Part shown: positions 17,178 to 25,654 of the stretch, in pieces
How positions within the stretch are numbered: position 1 is the stretch's first letter
How the letters are laid out: every line of letters starts with the position of its first letter
Source of the DNA: Candidatus Centipeda massiliensis
GTDB lineage: Bacteria; Bacillota; Negativicutes; Selenomonadales; Selenomonadaceae
NCBI RefSeq assembly: GCF_900290285.1
Contig: NZ_LT985756.1
Span: 150,390-214,389, forward strand
Length of the DNA stretch: 64,000 bases
Direction: 5' to 3'
Notes under the pieces: generated by a model
The model's input: the letters and a program-made list of their open reading frames with translations, nothing else
Told to the model about the DNA's origin: nothing
Database searches by the model: none
Translations under genes and position numbers: made by a program

Positions 17178-18695
17178 TTATTTCATCGCCGCTTCGTAGG
17201 CAGTATTCGCCGCCCGGACGCGCTCCGCCGAAGCCTGTGCAGCCTCCGGCGGGGACTGGACAGGCGCGGGGCGCACGGCAGCCTCCTTCGGTGTCTCAAA
17301 CAGTGCCCCCTCATGCAGCTGTGCCTCTGCACGTACGGCGGGGGCTCGCTTGCCCTCCGCCTCTGCCGCACGATAGCGCATAGCATCGAGATCGACCGGC
17401 ACGCCCATCGCATTGTCAAGACTTGCCTTGCCCATATTGTAGCTGTAGAGTGCCGTTGCGTAGTTCATGCGCGCCGTCGTGAGATTATCCGAGGCACGCA
17501 TGACCTCAAGGTTCGTTCCAACACCCGCATTGTAGCGCACACGCGCGATGTTATAGTCCTCTTCCGCTTGCTTGACCGCCGTCTCCGCCGTCTTGATATT
17601 CTGCTCTGCCGCACGCAGGTTCAGATACGCCGTGTGCACATCGAGACGGATCTTCTCGTCCGCTGCCGCAAGCGCTTCCTCTGCCTTGCGCAGCGTTGCC
17701 TTTGCCGCATCCACCTGTGCCGCCGTCACACCGTTATCGAAGATATTCCACGAGGCGCTGAGTCCCGCCGCCCATGTATCGCTCGACCTATGATCGTCCT
17801 TGAACGGGCGCTCGCCCGCAATCGAGCGCGTCGCCGCCGCATTCACCGTTGGCCGATAGCCTGCCTTTGCCGCACGTACGCCCGCCTCCGCCTGTTTCAC
17901 CGCATAGAGTGCCGCCGCGCCGTCCGCGCGATAGAGAAGCCCGTAGTCCGTGCAGTCGTCCAGCGAGAGTTCATACCCCGCATAGCGCAGCTCATCGTTG
18001 ATCGTCAGCGTTGTATCCGTTGGCACGCCGATCACATTGTTCAGCGTCGCCACCGCAACCTCATAATTATTCTTCGCCGTCGTGAGGTTCTGCTTCGCAT
18101 TCGCCAGCTCCACCTCCGAGGCAAGCACATCGGCGCGTGCCACCGTCCCTGCACGGAACTGCGCGTTCACATCCGCGAGATGCGTTTGCAGCGTCGCCAC
18201 CGTATCCTCGCGCACCTTCACCAGATTGCGCGCCTGCAGGATGCTAAAATAATCCGTCGTCGCCGTCAGTCGAATTGACTGCTTCGTCTGCTCAAGCGCA
18301 AAATCAGCAGCGTTCAGGGCATAGCGTGCAGCGCTCCGCTTCGCATGCAGTGCCGCGTTGTAGACGGGAATGGAAATCGTCCCCGTATTGCCGTAGTTAT
18401 GTTTTACCCCCGAACCCTCATAAGCTTTGCCGCCGACACGATTTGCCGAAGTCGACCACGAAAGTACCGGACCCATCGAGCGGCTTGCCTGTGCGAGCGC
18501 AGCGTCTGCCGCATCTACATCCGTCAGTGCCTGTTTAATCGTACGGTTGTTTTCGAGTGCCATCTGTATGCTGCGCGTAAGATCCATCTGCATGGTCTCC
18601 GCCGATACCGTCCCCGAGAAAAGGCCGACGGCGGCGGTCAGCGCGAGAGCCCGCAGCAATCGTTTGGCGAAACGTTCCCTATTTTTCAAATCCAT
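17178..18695 (-). CDS. TolC-family outer-membrane channel
   Basis: 505 aa. Signal peptide (about 1-32, ending VSAET), then two OEP repeats with helical segments (repeated LxxAxxxLxxAEEA patterns) and a Pro/Ala-rich tail. Forms trimeric channels for efflux or type I secretion. I start at ATG 18695, close behind GAGGAGG; a TTG 6 bases further in has better spacing and may be the true start. First gene of the envelope operon, behind a good promoter at 18783-18811 and facing tamB. The C-terminal 75 residues after the second repeat are unusual and low in complexity. Confidence 0.92.
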   Translation of the reverse strand: MDLKNRERFAKRLLRALALTAAVGLFSGTVSAETMQMDLTRSIQMALENNRTIKQALTDVDAADAALAQASRSMGPVLSWSTSANRVGGKAYEGSGVKHNYGNTGTISIPVYNAALHAKRSAARYALNAADFALEQTKQSIRLTATTDYFSILQARNLVKVREDTVATLQTHLADVNAQFRAGTVARADVLASEVELANAKQNLTTAKNNYEVAVATLNNVIGVPTDTTLTINDELRYAGYELSLDDCTDYGLLYRADGAAALYAVKQAEAGVRAAKAGYRPTVNAAATRSIAGERPFKDDHRSSDTWAAGLSASWNIFDNGVTAAQVDAAKATLRKAEEALAAADEKIRLDVHTAYLNLRAAEQNIKTAETAVKQAEEDYNIARVRYNAGVGTNLEVMRASDNLTTARMNYATALYSYNMGKASLDNAMGVPVDLDAMRYRAAEAEGKRAPAVRAEAQLHEGALFETPKEAAVRPAPVQSPPEAAQASAERVRAANTAYEAAMK

Positions 18696-18782
18696 TTCCT
18701 CCTCGCCCGTAACGGATGCACCCGAACGACGGGCAGCTCCAGAGATCGTCAACACATAGAACTCGTATTGACAGGTTCTATC

Positions 18783-18811
18783 ATTGTATCAGTTCCATAC
18801 ATTTTTTTCAA
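18783..18811 (-). promoter_or_regulatory. Sigma-70-type promoter of the envelope operon
   Basis: On the minus strand, TTGAAA (18806-18811) and TACAAT (18783-18788) are 17 bases apart, about 90 bases before the TolC start. It is the only promoter I found ahead of the TolC-TamB-BamA-Lpx series. Confidence 0.65.
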
Positions 18812-18833
18812 ATGAATTTATCGTTAGGTACAT

Positions 18834-18861
18834 AAAAAAGAGTCGCCCGAGGGCGACCCTT
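18834..18861 (-). terminator. Terminator after flgE
   Basis: A GC-rich hairpin (GGGTCGCC / GGCGACTC around a 3-nt loop) followed by TTTTTT on the minus strand, about 20 bases past the flgE stop. It separates flgE from the TolC operon. Confidence 0.88.
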
Positions 18862-18879
18862 TCAAGTATATGTGTTTCC

Positions 18880-20922
18880 TTACCGCTTCATATTGATCAG
18901 TGTCTCAAGCATTTCGTCCGAGACGGTAATGATCTTGGAGTTGGACTGGAAGCCGCGCTGCGTGATAATCATATCGGAGAACTGATCGGCGATGTCCACG
19001 TTCGACATCTCAAGCGCGGAGGTCGTCAGCTCCGTGCCGATGTCCGCCGCGCCGCTGACCGTGCGCGTACCGGAGTTGTTCGACTCCTGATAGAGATTGC
19101 CGCCCATCTTCGTCAGACCCGAGGGGTTGTTGAACTGCGCCATAGCGATCTGCGCCTCGACGCGACGCACATTGTTCGTGTACGTCCCCGTGATCACGCC
19201 TGAGCTGTCGATGGAAACGCTTGAGAGCGTGCCCGCCGCATTGCCGTCCGAGGTCGCCGAGATCGTGGATGTTCCCGCATACTGCGTGACCGCCGCGAGA
19301 TTCATGCTGACCTGCTGCGCCGCCGCACCGTTTCCGTACGTGAGGTTCAGTGCAGCCGAACCGCTGAGATAGGCACCCGTCGTGTCGAAGTTCAGATCAC
19401 TCTTCGTAAGCGTCACATTCGTCGTCGTGCCGTCCTTCTCGGTGATGCTATACGTATCGCCGCCCGTGCCGAGCGACATCGTCCACTTGTTGTTGCTGGA
19501 CTTCGTAAATACCACAGGGACGGAGTGCGCTGCACCAAGCGAGTCATAGACCGTCACGAGGGTCGTCACCGACGGATAGAACGTATCGTTGCGGTTGTAC
19601 TCCTTGCCAATGAGTCCGCCGATGGACGTGCCCGTCTTCGTGTTCAGTGAAATCGTAGAGACCTTCTTGCCGCCGTACTCGTAGGTGGACTCACGGGTAA
19701 TCGCCGTAATCGTTCCCTCACCGGGAGCGCCGCCCGTGTGTGCATACGTCGCCGCAGCACTCGTAATCGCTGGTGTTGGAGCAGAGAGTATCGCACTGTT
19801 GCCGTCTGCCGTCGTCACCGTCGCGCCCGCCTGCGGCGTGAGGCTCGTGATCTTGAGCTGACCCGTATAGGTATCGCCGACCTTATAGGTGAAGCTCGTC
19901 GGCTTCGGCACGGTCACCGTGACCACCGTGCCTGGGCTGATCGTATTGTTTGCATCCAGCGTCAGCTTGACATCAGAGGGCGGCGAGCTGACAATGCCGG
20001 TGATCTTTCCGCTGATGTTGTACGCATCCCCGTACGCATAGGTGCCGGAGTCAAACGCCGTTGCACCCGTACGTGTGATCGGCACAGTGACGCCCGTGAT
20101 CGCCTTCGGACTGGCAGAGTTGGCGGGGTCGAGGCTGAGTACTGCATCCACCTTGCCCGTCGTGGTCGCAGTGACATTGGAAATGGTAGAGGTATAGAGC
20201 GTACCCGTTGCAGCGGAGCCGACCGTCTGAGCCGGAGCAGACGAATCCAGATAGATCTTCCTGCCCGTGCTCATCGTGAGGACAAGCTTTCCTGTTTCCG
20301 TCGGCGTATAGCTGTTCGTCGTACCGGACGTACCGTCTGCATACTTCACGAGGATGTTCGCGACATCGTAGCCCGGCGTGGTCGCATTGAGGTTCTTCGT
20401 ATAGGATGCCGAGATCGTGGACGAGGCCTCCATCGACTTGCCCGCCGGGATCTGGATCTTCGTCGTGTTCTCGCCCGAGGGTGTCACCTCACCGCCGCTC
20501 GCCATATACCCCTGCACGTAGAGACCCGTACTCGGGATCGTGAGGTTGCCCTGCGCATCAAACTCGAACGCACCGTTGCGCGTATAGTATTTCTGATCGC
20601 CCTTCGATACGACGAAGAGCCCGTTGCCGCGCGAGATGGCGACATCGGTGTTTTTTCCTGTCTGCTGTACCGAACCGTTGGTATAGATGAGGTCGGTGCT
20701 CGCGACACTCATGCCGAGACCGATCTGCTTCGGGTTCACGCCGCCGAGTGTGCCGTTCGGGGCAGCTGCACCCGAGAGGTTCTGCGAGATCATATCAGCG
20801 AACGTGACGCGGCTCGCCTTGAAGCCCGTCGTGTTGACGTTTGCGATGTTGTTGCCGACGACATCCATTCGGGTCTGGTGACCTTTCAGTCCCGAAACAC
20901 CCGAGAACATTGCACGCATCAT
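18880..20922 (-). CDS. flgE: Flagellar hook protein FlgE
   Basis: Builds the flexible hook between basal body and filament. The N-terminus (MMRAMFSGVSGLKGHQTRMD, then NNIANVNTTGFKASR) and C-terminus (GFQSNSKIITVSDEMLETLIN) are the conserved rod/hook coiled-coil D0 segments; the FlgE/F/G central motif and the FlgE D2 region lie between. At 680 aa it is much longer than the roughly 400 aa of enteric FlgE because of a large Thr/Ser/Gly-rich insert (about 190-450), probably exposed. It stands alone here, closed by its own terminator, with no other flagellar genes in view. Confidence 0.94.
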   Translation of the reverse strand: MMRAMFSGVSGLKGHQTRMDVVGNNIANVNTTGFKASRVTFADMISQNLSGAAAPNGTLGGVNPKQIGLGMSVASTDLIYTNGSVQQTGKNTDVAISRGNGLFVVSKGDQKYYTRNGAFEFDAQGNLTIPSTGLYVQGYMASGGEVTPSGENTTKIQIPAGKSMEASSTISASYTKNLNATTPGYDVANILVKYADGTSGTTNSYTPTETGKLVLTMSTGRKIYLDSSAPAQTVGSAATGTLYTSTISNVTATTTGKVDAVLSLDPANSASPKAITGVTVPITRTGATAFDSGTYAYGDAYNISGKITGIVSSPPSDVKLTLDANNTISPGTVVTVTVPKPTSFTYKVGDTYTGQLKITSLTPQAGATVTTADGNSAILSAPTPAITSAAATYAHTGGAPGEGTITAITRESTYEYGGKKVSTISLNTKTGTSIGGLIGKEYNRNDTFYPSVTTLVTVYDSLGAAHSVPVVFTKSSNNKWTMSLGTGGDTYSITEKDGTTTNVTLTKSDLNFDTTGAYLSGSAALNLTYGNGAAAQQVSMNLAAVTQYAGTSTISATSDGNAAGTLSSVSIDSSGVITGTYTNNVRRVEAQIAMAQFNNPSGLTKMGGNLYQESNNSGTRTVSGAADIGTELTTSALEMSNVDIADQFSDMIITQRGFQSNSKIITVSDEMLETLINMKR

Positions 20923-21051
20923 TTTTACATCTCTCCCCTAGATTTCTATAAATTGCAGTATGATGACAATGTATTCCTTCGCGCATGCTCAGACCGCCAT
21001 CGGTCATGAAACGCACAAAGGCGTTCGTCGCGCATTCTGTCCCCCCACGGC

Positions 21052-21222
21052 TCAGTCCACGAGTCTGTGTGTGACGAGAATTTCGTGCGAACGGTCAATC
21101 GCCTCTTCGAACGATTTCCGAAAAAACATTTGCGGGTAGAGACTCTCCCTGTCCCCTGCCGACGCGTGCGCTTCCCTGCTCGGCGCCCCCTTGTACAGCA
21201 GGATGTAACTCCATATTTTCAC
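21052..21222 (-). CDS. Doubtful small ORF, 56 aa
   Basis: Opens with GTG 21222 shortly after AAGGCGAAGG. The product has a hydrophobic start (IWSYILLYKG) and a charged, partly helical remainder (FFRKSFEEAIDRSHEILV). Third codon positions are GC-rich like neighbouring genes, which is why it is listed. No family recognised and no strong ribosome site; it could be noncoding. Confidence 0.25.
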   Translation of the reverse strand: MKIWSYILLYKGAPSREAHASAGDRESLYPQMFFRKSFEEAIDRSHEILVTHRLVD

Positions 21223-21364
21223 CCTTCGCCTTATGATAGTTTGCTCAAGACATTTTACAATCACTATATCGTCATCTTTTTATATTTACTTAAATTTTTT
21301 GTAGAGATGTTTTGCGGATCCGCATTTCGTGTGCGTTTTCCCAGCGTGTATCGGTCAATTATGC

Positions 21365-21393
21365 TTGCATTGCAGGGGTAAATACGTTACCAT
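21365..21393 (+). promoter_or_regulatory. Possible crotonase promoter
   Basis: TTGCAT (21365-21370) and TACCAT (21388-21393) are separated by 17 bases, about 60 bases before the ATG at 21453. The -10 is a weak match. Confidence 0.35.
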
Positions 21394-21452
21394 AATGATG
21401 GATGTAATATTTGGAAAAGTATCATTTTATAGAGTGCAAAGGAGGATCTCCC

Positions 21453-22223
21453 ATGTCCGAACACATCAAATTATCCGTTCAGGCCGGCATCGCGACGCTC
21501 ACGATCGACCGCCCCGCCTCGAACAATCCGCTGAATGCGCAGATGTTCCGCGACCTGATCGCCGCAGTGGAGCATTGCGATGCGGACGACACCGTAAAGC
21601 TCCTCATCATCACGGGCGCGGGCAAGAATTTCTCCGCCGGCGGCGACATCAAGGAGATGGCGACGTTCGACTTCATCAGCTACGATCTCTCCATGCTGAC
21701 GGGTCAGGCATCGCTCGCCCTGCGCCGCTGCTCCAAGCCCGTCATTGCGATGGTGAACGGTGCAGCGGCAGGCGGTGGCTGCGGTATCGCGCTCGGCGCG
21801 GACTTCCGCATCATGACGGAGGAGAGTTATCTGCTCACGGCGTTCTCGAACGTCGCACTCCCCGGCGACACGGGCTGCATCTACCATCTGAAGCAGATTG
21901 TCGGGCTCGCGAAGACAATCGAACTCATGGCACTGAGCCCGCGCATCTACGGCAAGGAGGCGCTGCAGCTCGGCCTTGCGACACGCCTCGCCCCCGATGG
22001 GAAGCTCGCGGAGGAGACGAACGCATTCGCCGCAAAGCTGCTGCGCCGCCCGCTCGGCACAATCGCCATGCAGAAACGGCTCTACTACGAGGTATTCTAC
22101 CATGACTACATGGCATACAGCCGCCTTGAGGCGGAGAACCTCGCAAAGGCGGGTGCATCCGCTGACCACCGTGAGGCGGTGACGGCATTTTTGGAGGGCA
22201 GGAAGCCGCAGTTTAATCAATAA
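21453..22223 (+). CDS. Enoyl-CoA hydratase/isomerase (crotonase) family protein
   Basis: 256 aa. Contains the crotonase oxyanion-hole segments (LLIITGAGKNFSAGGDIKEM near residue 50-68 and MVNGAAAGGGCGIALGADFR near 102-120), and the usual C-terminal helices. The family hydrates or isomerises acyl-CoA; a hydratase Glu pair cannot be assigned with certainty, so the exact reaction is open. Start ATG 21453 has GGAGG 7 nt upstream. It is a single gene with its own terminator. Confidence 0.9.
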   Translation: MSEHIKLSVQAGIATLTIDRPASNNPLNAQMFRDLIAAVEHCDADDTVKLLIITGAGKNFSAGGDIKEMATFDFISYDLSMLTGQASLALRRCSKPVIAMVNGAAAGGGCGIALGADFRIMTEESYLLTAFSNVALPGDTGCIYHLKQIVGLAKTIELMALSPRIYGKEALQLGLATRLAPDGKLAEETNAFAAKLLRRPLGTIAMQKRLYYEVFYHDYMAYSRLEAENLAKAGASADHREAVTAFLEGRKPQFNQ

Positions 22224-22235
22224 GTTTCCATCAAA

Positions 22236-22276
22236 AAAAGCAGATGCACGGGATGAATGTGCATCTGCTCTTTTTT
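22236..22276. terminator. Bidirectional terminator
   Basis: Ten-bp arms 22240-22249 and 22259-22268, flanked by A7 on one side and T6 on the other, between the convergent crotonase and Rpn-type genes. Confidence 0.88.
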
Positions 22277-22281
22277 CGTGG

Positions 22282-23172
22282 CTACAACAGGCTGTGTACT
22301 CTGCCGAGTTCGCGGATCTTGTCCAATGAGAGGTTGGAGATCTTTGCGATAGTCTCAAGCGGCATCTTCTCGCGCAGCATCCCGAGGATCATCTCGATCT
22401 TTCCCTCGGCACGGCCTTCGCTGCGACCTTCAAGACGACCATCTTCGCGTCCTTCCTCATATTTCGCAGCCTCGAACTGCTCCTGATTCCACTCAAAGTT
22501 CACCATATCAACTACCTCCCTCTCGTGCTCCTCTAAAAATTTCTTCATGATATCCCGCTCTTTGCAGTACCGCATCGCGGTGCGAATCGCATCCGCGCGC
22601 TCCATCCCTGCCACAATGTTTTTCTTGATGCAGTCCACGAAGAAGCTGTAGTCATGCAGTGCGCGGCTCTTTAGGAGCAATTTCTTCTGTTCACTGTAGA
22701 CGACGTTGTGCACCATTACAACGAGTTCCAGATAAACCTTGTCGTCCTCCTCTCTGCAGTAGGCGTCCGAGAAACGCATCTGCATTTCCTCCTGCAGTTC
22801 CTTTGTGCCCGTGTAGAATACATGGAACTCCGGCACGGGAAGCGGAATCTGCCGGTTCATATAGAGCTGTGCTGCGTCGATGTCCTTGCGCAGCTGCTCG
22901 CAGATGTAGTACAGACAGCGCAGCGGCATATTCGCGTTCGGTGTGCTCTGATGTTCGATGAAGACGAGGTGATGCCCCGCAAGTAGGAATGAGATGTCGT
23001 TTTTCACCTGTGAGAGGAATGTGCCCTCAAGTGTCACGATCTTGAGCGGGTCATCTATCGTATACGTCCGCCCATGCAACGCGCCCGCAAGCTCGCGGAG
23101 TCGCCCCGCGTCGTTGAAGTACATGCGAAACACAGTGTCCTGATACTGCCGCGCCTTCTCTCCCTTGTTCAT
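22282..23172 (-). CDS. Rpn-family recombination-promoting nuclease / PD-(D/E)XK transposase-like protein
   Basis: 296 aa from ATG 23172 (GGAGG upstream). N-terminal nuclease core: DTVFRMYFND, a D near residue 40, then FLLAGHHLVFIEHQST with the E-x-Q of the PD-(D/E)XK site (about residues 75-83), and the LYMNRQIPLPVPEFHVFYTG strand-loop typical of the family. The C-terminus has a charged repeat (EGREDGRLEGRSEGRAEGK) and a short helical tail, as in many Rpn proteins. E. coli RpnA is a Ca-dependent DNA nuclease that raises recombination; the role here, next to an IS and a MITE, may be similar or phage-defence related. Confidence 0.88.
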   Translation of the reverse strand: MNKGEKARQYQDTVFRMYFNDAGRLRELAGALHGRTYTIDDPLKIVTLEGTFLSQVKNDISFLLAGHHLVFIEHQSTPNANMPLRCLYYICEQLRKDIDAAQLYMNRQIPLPVPEFHVFYTGTKELQEEMQMRFSDAYCREEDDKVYLELVVMVHNVVYSEQKKLLLKSRALHDYSFFVDCIKKNIVAGMERADAIRTAMRYCKERDIMKKFLEEHEREVVDMVNFEWNQEQFEAAKYEEGREDGRLEGRSEGRAEGKIEMILGMLREKMPLETIAKISNLSLDKIRELGRVHSLL

Positions 23173-23253
23173 ACCCGCTCCCTCCAAAGATTTTCTCTAT
23201 TATAGCATAAAATGTACGCCCTTAGAATATTCTAGAGCTTGAAATCGTATGTA

Positions 23254-23367
23254 TTAAGGACGCACTGATAAATTCAGCGCTACCATCTTGACGCATCTTT
23301 TTTGCCCGCACTTCGGCGAAAAATCTACGCCAATCTGGCAGACTTCATTTTATCAGTGATTCCTTAA
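23254..23367. repeat. MITE-like element, copy 1 (114 bp)
   Basis: Terminal inverted repeats of 19 bp (23254-23272 and 23349-23367) match at 17 positions, built on AAGGA-CACTGATAAA. The inside shares two exact blocks with copy 2 at 36043-36201 (ACGCATCTTTTTTGCCCGCAC and CTACGCCAATCTG) and no ORF. It lies between the Rpn gene and the IS200-type element. Confidence 0.75.
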
Positions 23368-23516
23368 AACCTGTGTCATTTGGCACGGGGGGGATTCTGC
23401 TATTAAGCAATAAATATCCACCCGCATAGCGGGTGGTTTTTCATTTTCGGGCATAGCCCTTATGTAATTGGCGGCGTACAAGTACGCCTTTTATTGGCCT
23501 GCCAGCCATGCACAGA

Positions 23517-23990
23517 TTACTTGCCACCCATAAATGGGTCTCTTGGGTCAAACAAGCTCAGTTGATCCTGCTCCCGATCCTTCTTCAGCTGGTCAGCTAT
23601 GTACTCCTTAATCGCCTTGGTGTTCTTTCCTACGGTATCGACATAATACCCTTTGCACCAAAATTCTCGATTGCGGTATGCAAACTTCATGTTCCCATAC
23701 TTCTGGAATATCATTAAGCTACTCTTGCCCTTTAGGTATCCCATAAAGCTCGATATGCTGATCTTCGGCGGGATACTTAACAGCAGGTGGATATGATCCG
23801 GACAGATCTCCCCTTCAATGATCTCTACACCCTTCCACGCGCACAGCTTTCTTAGGATCTCCCGGATTTCCAGCCGTTTCCCTTCGTAGAATACTTTTCG
23901 CCGATACTTCGGTGCAAACACAACGTGATACTTACAATTCCACTTTGTGTGTGCTAAACTATGCGTATCGGCATTTTGTTGTTTCGACAT
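23517..23990 (-). CDS. tnpA: IS200/IS605-family TnpA transposase (Y1 HUH)
   Basis: 157 aa, full length for the family. The HUH motif is seen as CPDHIHLLL (about residue 63-71), and the catalytic tyrosine in the GYYVDTVGKN segment (about 114-123). TnpA cuts and rejoins single-stranded ends via a 5'-phosphotyrosine link in peel-and-paste transposition. GGGAGG lies 10 nt before the ATG. The start region is enclosed by an 18-bp inverted repeat (24039-24056 / 23950-23967), which could hide the ribosome site in mRNA. The gene looks intact. Confidence 0.94.
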   Translation of the reverse strand: MSKQQNADTHSLAHTKWNCKYHVVFAPKYRRKVFYEGKRLEIREILRKLCAWKGVEIIEGEICPDHIHLLLSIPPKISISSFMGYLKGKSSLMIFQKYGNMKFAYRNREFWCKGYYVDTVGKNTKAIKEYIADQLKKDREQDQLSLFDPRDPFMGGK

Positions 23991-24056
23991 AATGCTGTTT
24001 CCTCCCTAGTGTCTTCACTATTTTTAAGCTGGCAGGCTTACGCATAGTTTAGCACA
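23950..24056 (-). promoter_or_regulatory. 18-bp inverted repeat enclosing the tnpA start
   Basis: Arms 23950-23967 and 24039-24056 are perfect complements (TGTGCTAAACTATGCGTA). On the minus-strand RNA they would pair the 5' leader with codons 8-14, holding the ribosome site and ATG in a 71-nt loop. Translational silencing of IS200 by mRNA structure is known in enterobacteria; the structure here is different in detail. Confidence 0.6.
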
Positions 24057-24124
24057 CTGGGGATTTTCTGTTCACCGCTTAAGCTCTTTCCAACCACGCG
24101 ACTATCGCGTGGTTTTCTTTATAC

Positions 24125-24167
24125 AAGAAACGGCAATCACAGGTACAACCTGCGATTGCCGTTTCTT
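24125..24167. terminator. Terminator at the end of the serS-mla operon
   Basis: Perfect 14-bp arms (24125-24138 and 24154-24167, AAGAAACGGCAATC) around a 15-nt loop. It sits 15 bases past the last ORF of the operon; a true U-tract is short. Confidence 0.65.
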
Positions 24168-24182
24168 ACTGCCATGACATAT

Positions 24183-24371
24183 TCAGTTTTCGTCTCGTGA
24201 AACATCTTCCCGTTGTCCAGTCGACACATCGTTGGAATCTCTAGCATCACCGTGTATGAACTGAAACGTCTCTATTCCCTTACCGATATCTGCCATACCC
24301 TGCTTCCTTAGGCGTTTTATGTAAGGGTTCTTGCGAGCCTGCATCGTCGAAAAATCATATTCATCTCTCAT
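24183..24371 (-). pseudogene. BrnA/CopG-like antitoxin remnant, 62 aa
   Basis: ATG 24371 follows the mlaD stop by 2 bases and has GGAG 8 nt upstream. The start (MRDEYDFSTMQARKNPYIKR, then LRKQ) strongly resembles antitoxins whose N-terminus reads EYDFS-x-A-x-NPYAKxLKKQ and continues into a ribbon-helix-helix TIRL core. Here the core is poor (ADIGKGIETFQF) and the rest does not match; a different frame from about 24270 reads LEIPTMCRL, hinting at a frameshift. No toxin gene is adjacent. Probably a decayed antitoxin beside the IS; a living small gene is possible. Confidence 0.5.
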
Positions 24372-24373
24372 AA

Positions 24374-25654
24374 TCAAAACTCCTGCCGCACACCCGTATA
24401 GAACGCACGGCGTTCCCGGTTGTTCACGTCGTTCCACTCGCCAAAGAGATAGGTGCCGTCCTTCACTTGGTACTGGGCACGCAGACGCAGGGTAACGTCG
24501 TTCGGATCGTAGGCATCGGCGGAGAATTTAAACTTCTCGCCCGCATAGGCATCGACCCCAACGCCCGCCGCACCGGCGACGACACCCGCGCGCGCACCGA
24601 AGGACGTGCTGCGCGTGCCGACCTGTGCGCTCACCTTGTCCCCGCCGCCGATATCGTCCACGCCGAATGTCGCATACATGCCCTGTTGCTCACCGACATC
24701 GAGATTGAAGTTCGTACGCCAGTCATCCGCCTTGCCGCTGTACATCGCGTCCACCTTCGGCGTGACCTTGACGTTCTGCAGACGCCCCATCAGACCGTTT
24801 GCCTTGTCCGACATCGTGCGCGCGTTGTGGATGAGAGCACGCGCGTCCTCCTGCGTCGCCCGATCCCCTGCAACCGCCTCGATGCCCTCTGCGATGCGCA
24901 GGAGGCGCTCGGAGGACTCCGTGATATTTGCAAGCGTCTTTCTGAGGTTTTCCGCCGTCTGTGGGTCTGCACCGACGCGCTCAAGATTCTCCATGATACG
25001 CTCGGTGCTCGCCGTGGTCTGTGCGAGATTCGCCGACATCGTGTTCATATTCGCGAGCAATTCATGCAGATTCCCACGATTCTCGTTTGCCATCTGCTCA
25101 AGCGTCGCGGTCAGCCCGTCGAGGTGCGCCGTCATCTGCTCCATATTGAAGACGAGCTGAACCATCGAGCTTTGGAAACCGGGTGCGCCGACGATGTTGT
25201 TGATCGACGTGAGCATTGCCTCAACTTGAACGATCATCTTGTTCAGCTCGGTGAACATCGTATCCATGCCCATCTCGTTTTCGCCGTAAAGATAGTCACC
25301 ATTCGCATAAAAATCGACATTGGACGAGGGGGTAATGATGACGAATTTATCTCCCATGATGCCGGGCTGTCCGATGGTGATGGACGAGCCGCGCGGAATT
25401 TTCACGCCGTCCTGAATGCGCATGGAGACGGTAACCCCCGTACCGTCGCTCACGATATTCTCCACCTGCCCGATGGGGACGCCCGAGAGGAGCACCTGCG
25501 CCTCGGGGTTCAGCCCGACGACGCGTCCAAAGCCCGCATAGAGCATATAGTCCTGTCCGCCGCCAAGCCGCAGTCCGCCAAAAAACATAACAACGGCGAT
25601 GAGAAGCGCTGCTCCCCCAAGCGTAAACGCCCCGACCTTTGCCTCAGCACTCAT
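24374..25654 (-). CDS. mlaD: MlaD (MCE) protein with C-terminal outer-membrane beta-barrel
   Basis: 426 aa: N-terminal membrane helix (about 9-26), one MCE domain (about 38-115, with LLSGVPIGQVENI and GIMGDKFVII), a long helical stalk (about 130-290) and a C-terminal strand-rich part (about 295-426) ending RQEF like an outer-membrane barrel. A fused MlaD-barrel spanning the envelope has been described for Veillonella parvula; this protein has the same architecture. It would form a tunnel or bridge for phospholipid between the two membranes. Its ATG overlaps the mlaF stop (ATGA). Confidence 0.93.
   Translation of the reverse strand: MSAEAKVGAFTLGGAALLIAVVMFFGGLRLGGGQDYMLYAGFGRVVGLNPEAQVLLSGVPIGQVENIVSDGTGVTVSMRIQDGVKIPRGSSITIGQPGIMGDKFVIITPSSNVDFYANGDYLYGENEMGMDTMFTELNKMIVQVEAMLTSINNIVGAPGFQSSMVQLVFNMEQMTAHLDGLTATLEQMANENRGNLHELLANMNTMSANLAQTTASTERIMENLERVGADPQTAENLRKTLANITESSERLLRIAEGIEAVAGDRATQEDARALIHNARTMSDKANGLMGRLQNVKVTPKVDAMYSGKADDWRTNFNLDVGEQQGMYATFGVDDIGGGDKVSAQVGTRSTSFGARAGVVAGAAGVGVDAYAGEKFKFSADAYDPNDVTLRLRAQYQVKDGTYLFGEWNDVNNRERRAFYTGVRQEF

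Larger units (their letters stand above)
20923..21452. other. 530-bp region between divergent flgE and crotonase genes
   Basis: The half nearer flgE is moderately GC-rich and holds only a doubtful 56-codon ORF. The part from about 21235 to 21420 is AT-rich and probably carries the plus-strand promoter of the crotonase gene. I found no sigma-28-type GCCGATAA element ahead of flgE; a GGGGAG ribosome site precedes its start. Confidence 0.6.
23405..24121 (-). mobile_element. IS200-type insertion sequence (tnpA only)
   Basis: Bounded by two related subterminal hairpins: 23418-23436 (CCACCCGC / GCGGGTGG) and 24092-24114 (AACCACGCGA / TCGCGTGGTT), as expected for HUH elements that recognise structured single-stranded ends rather than inverted repeats. 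Only a TnpA gene lies between; no TnpB/IscB is present. The region past the tnpA stop holds two more small hairpins (GGCGTAC-AA-GTACGCC and GGGC-ATA-GCCC). Exact ends are uncertain by several bases. Confidence 0.8.
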
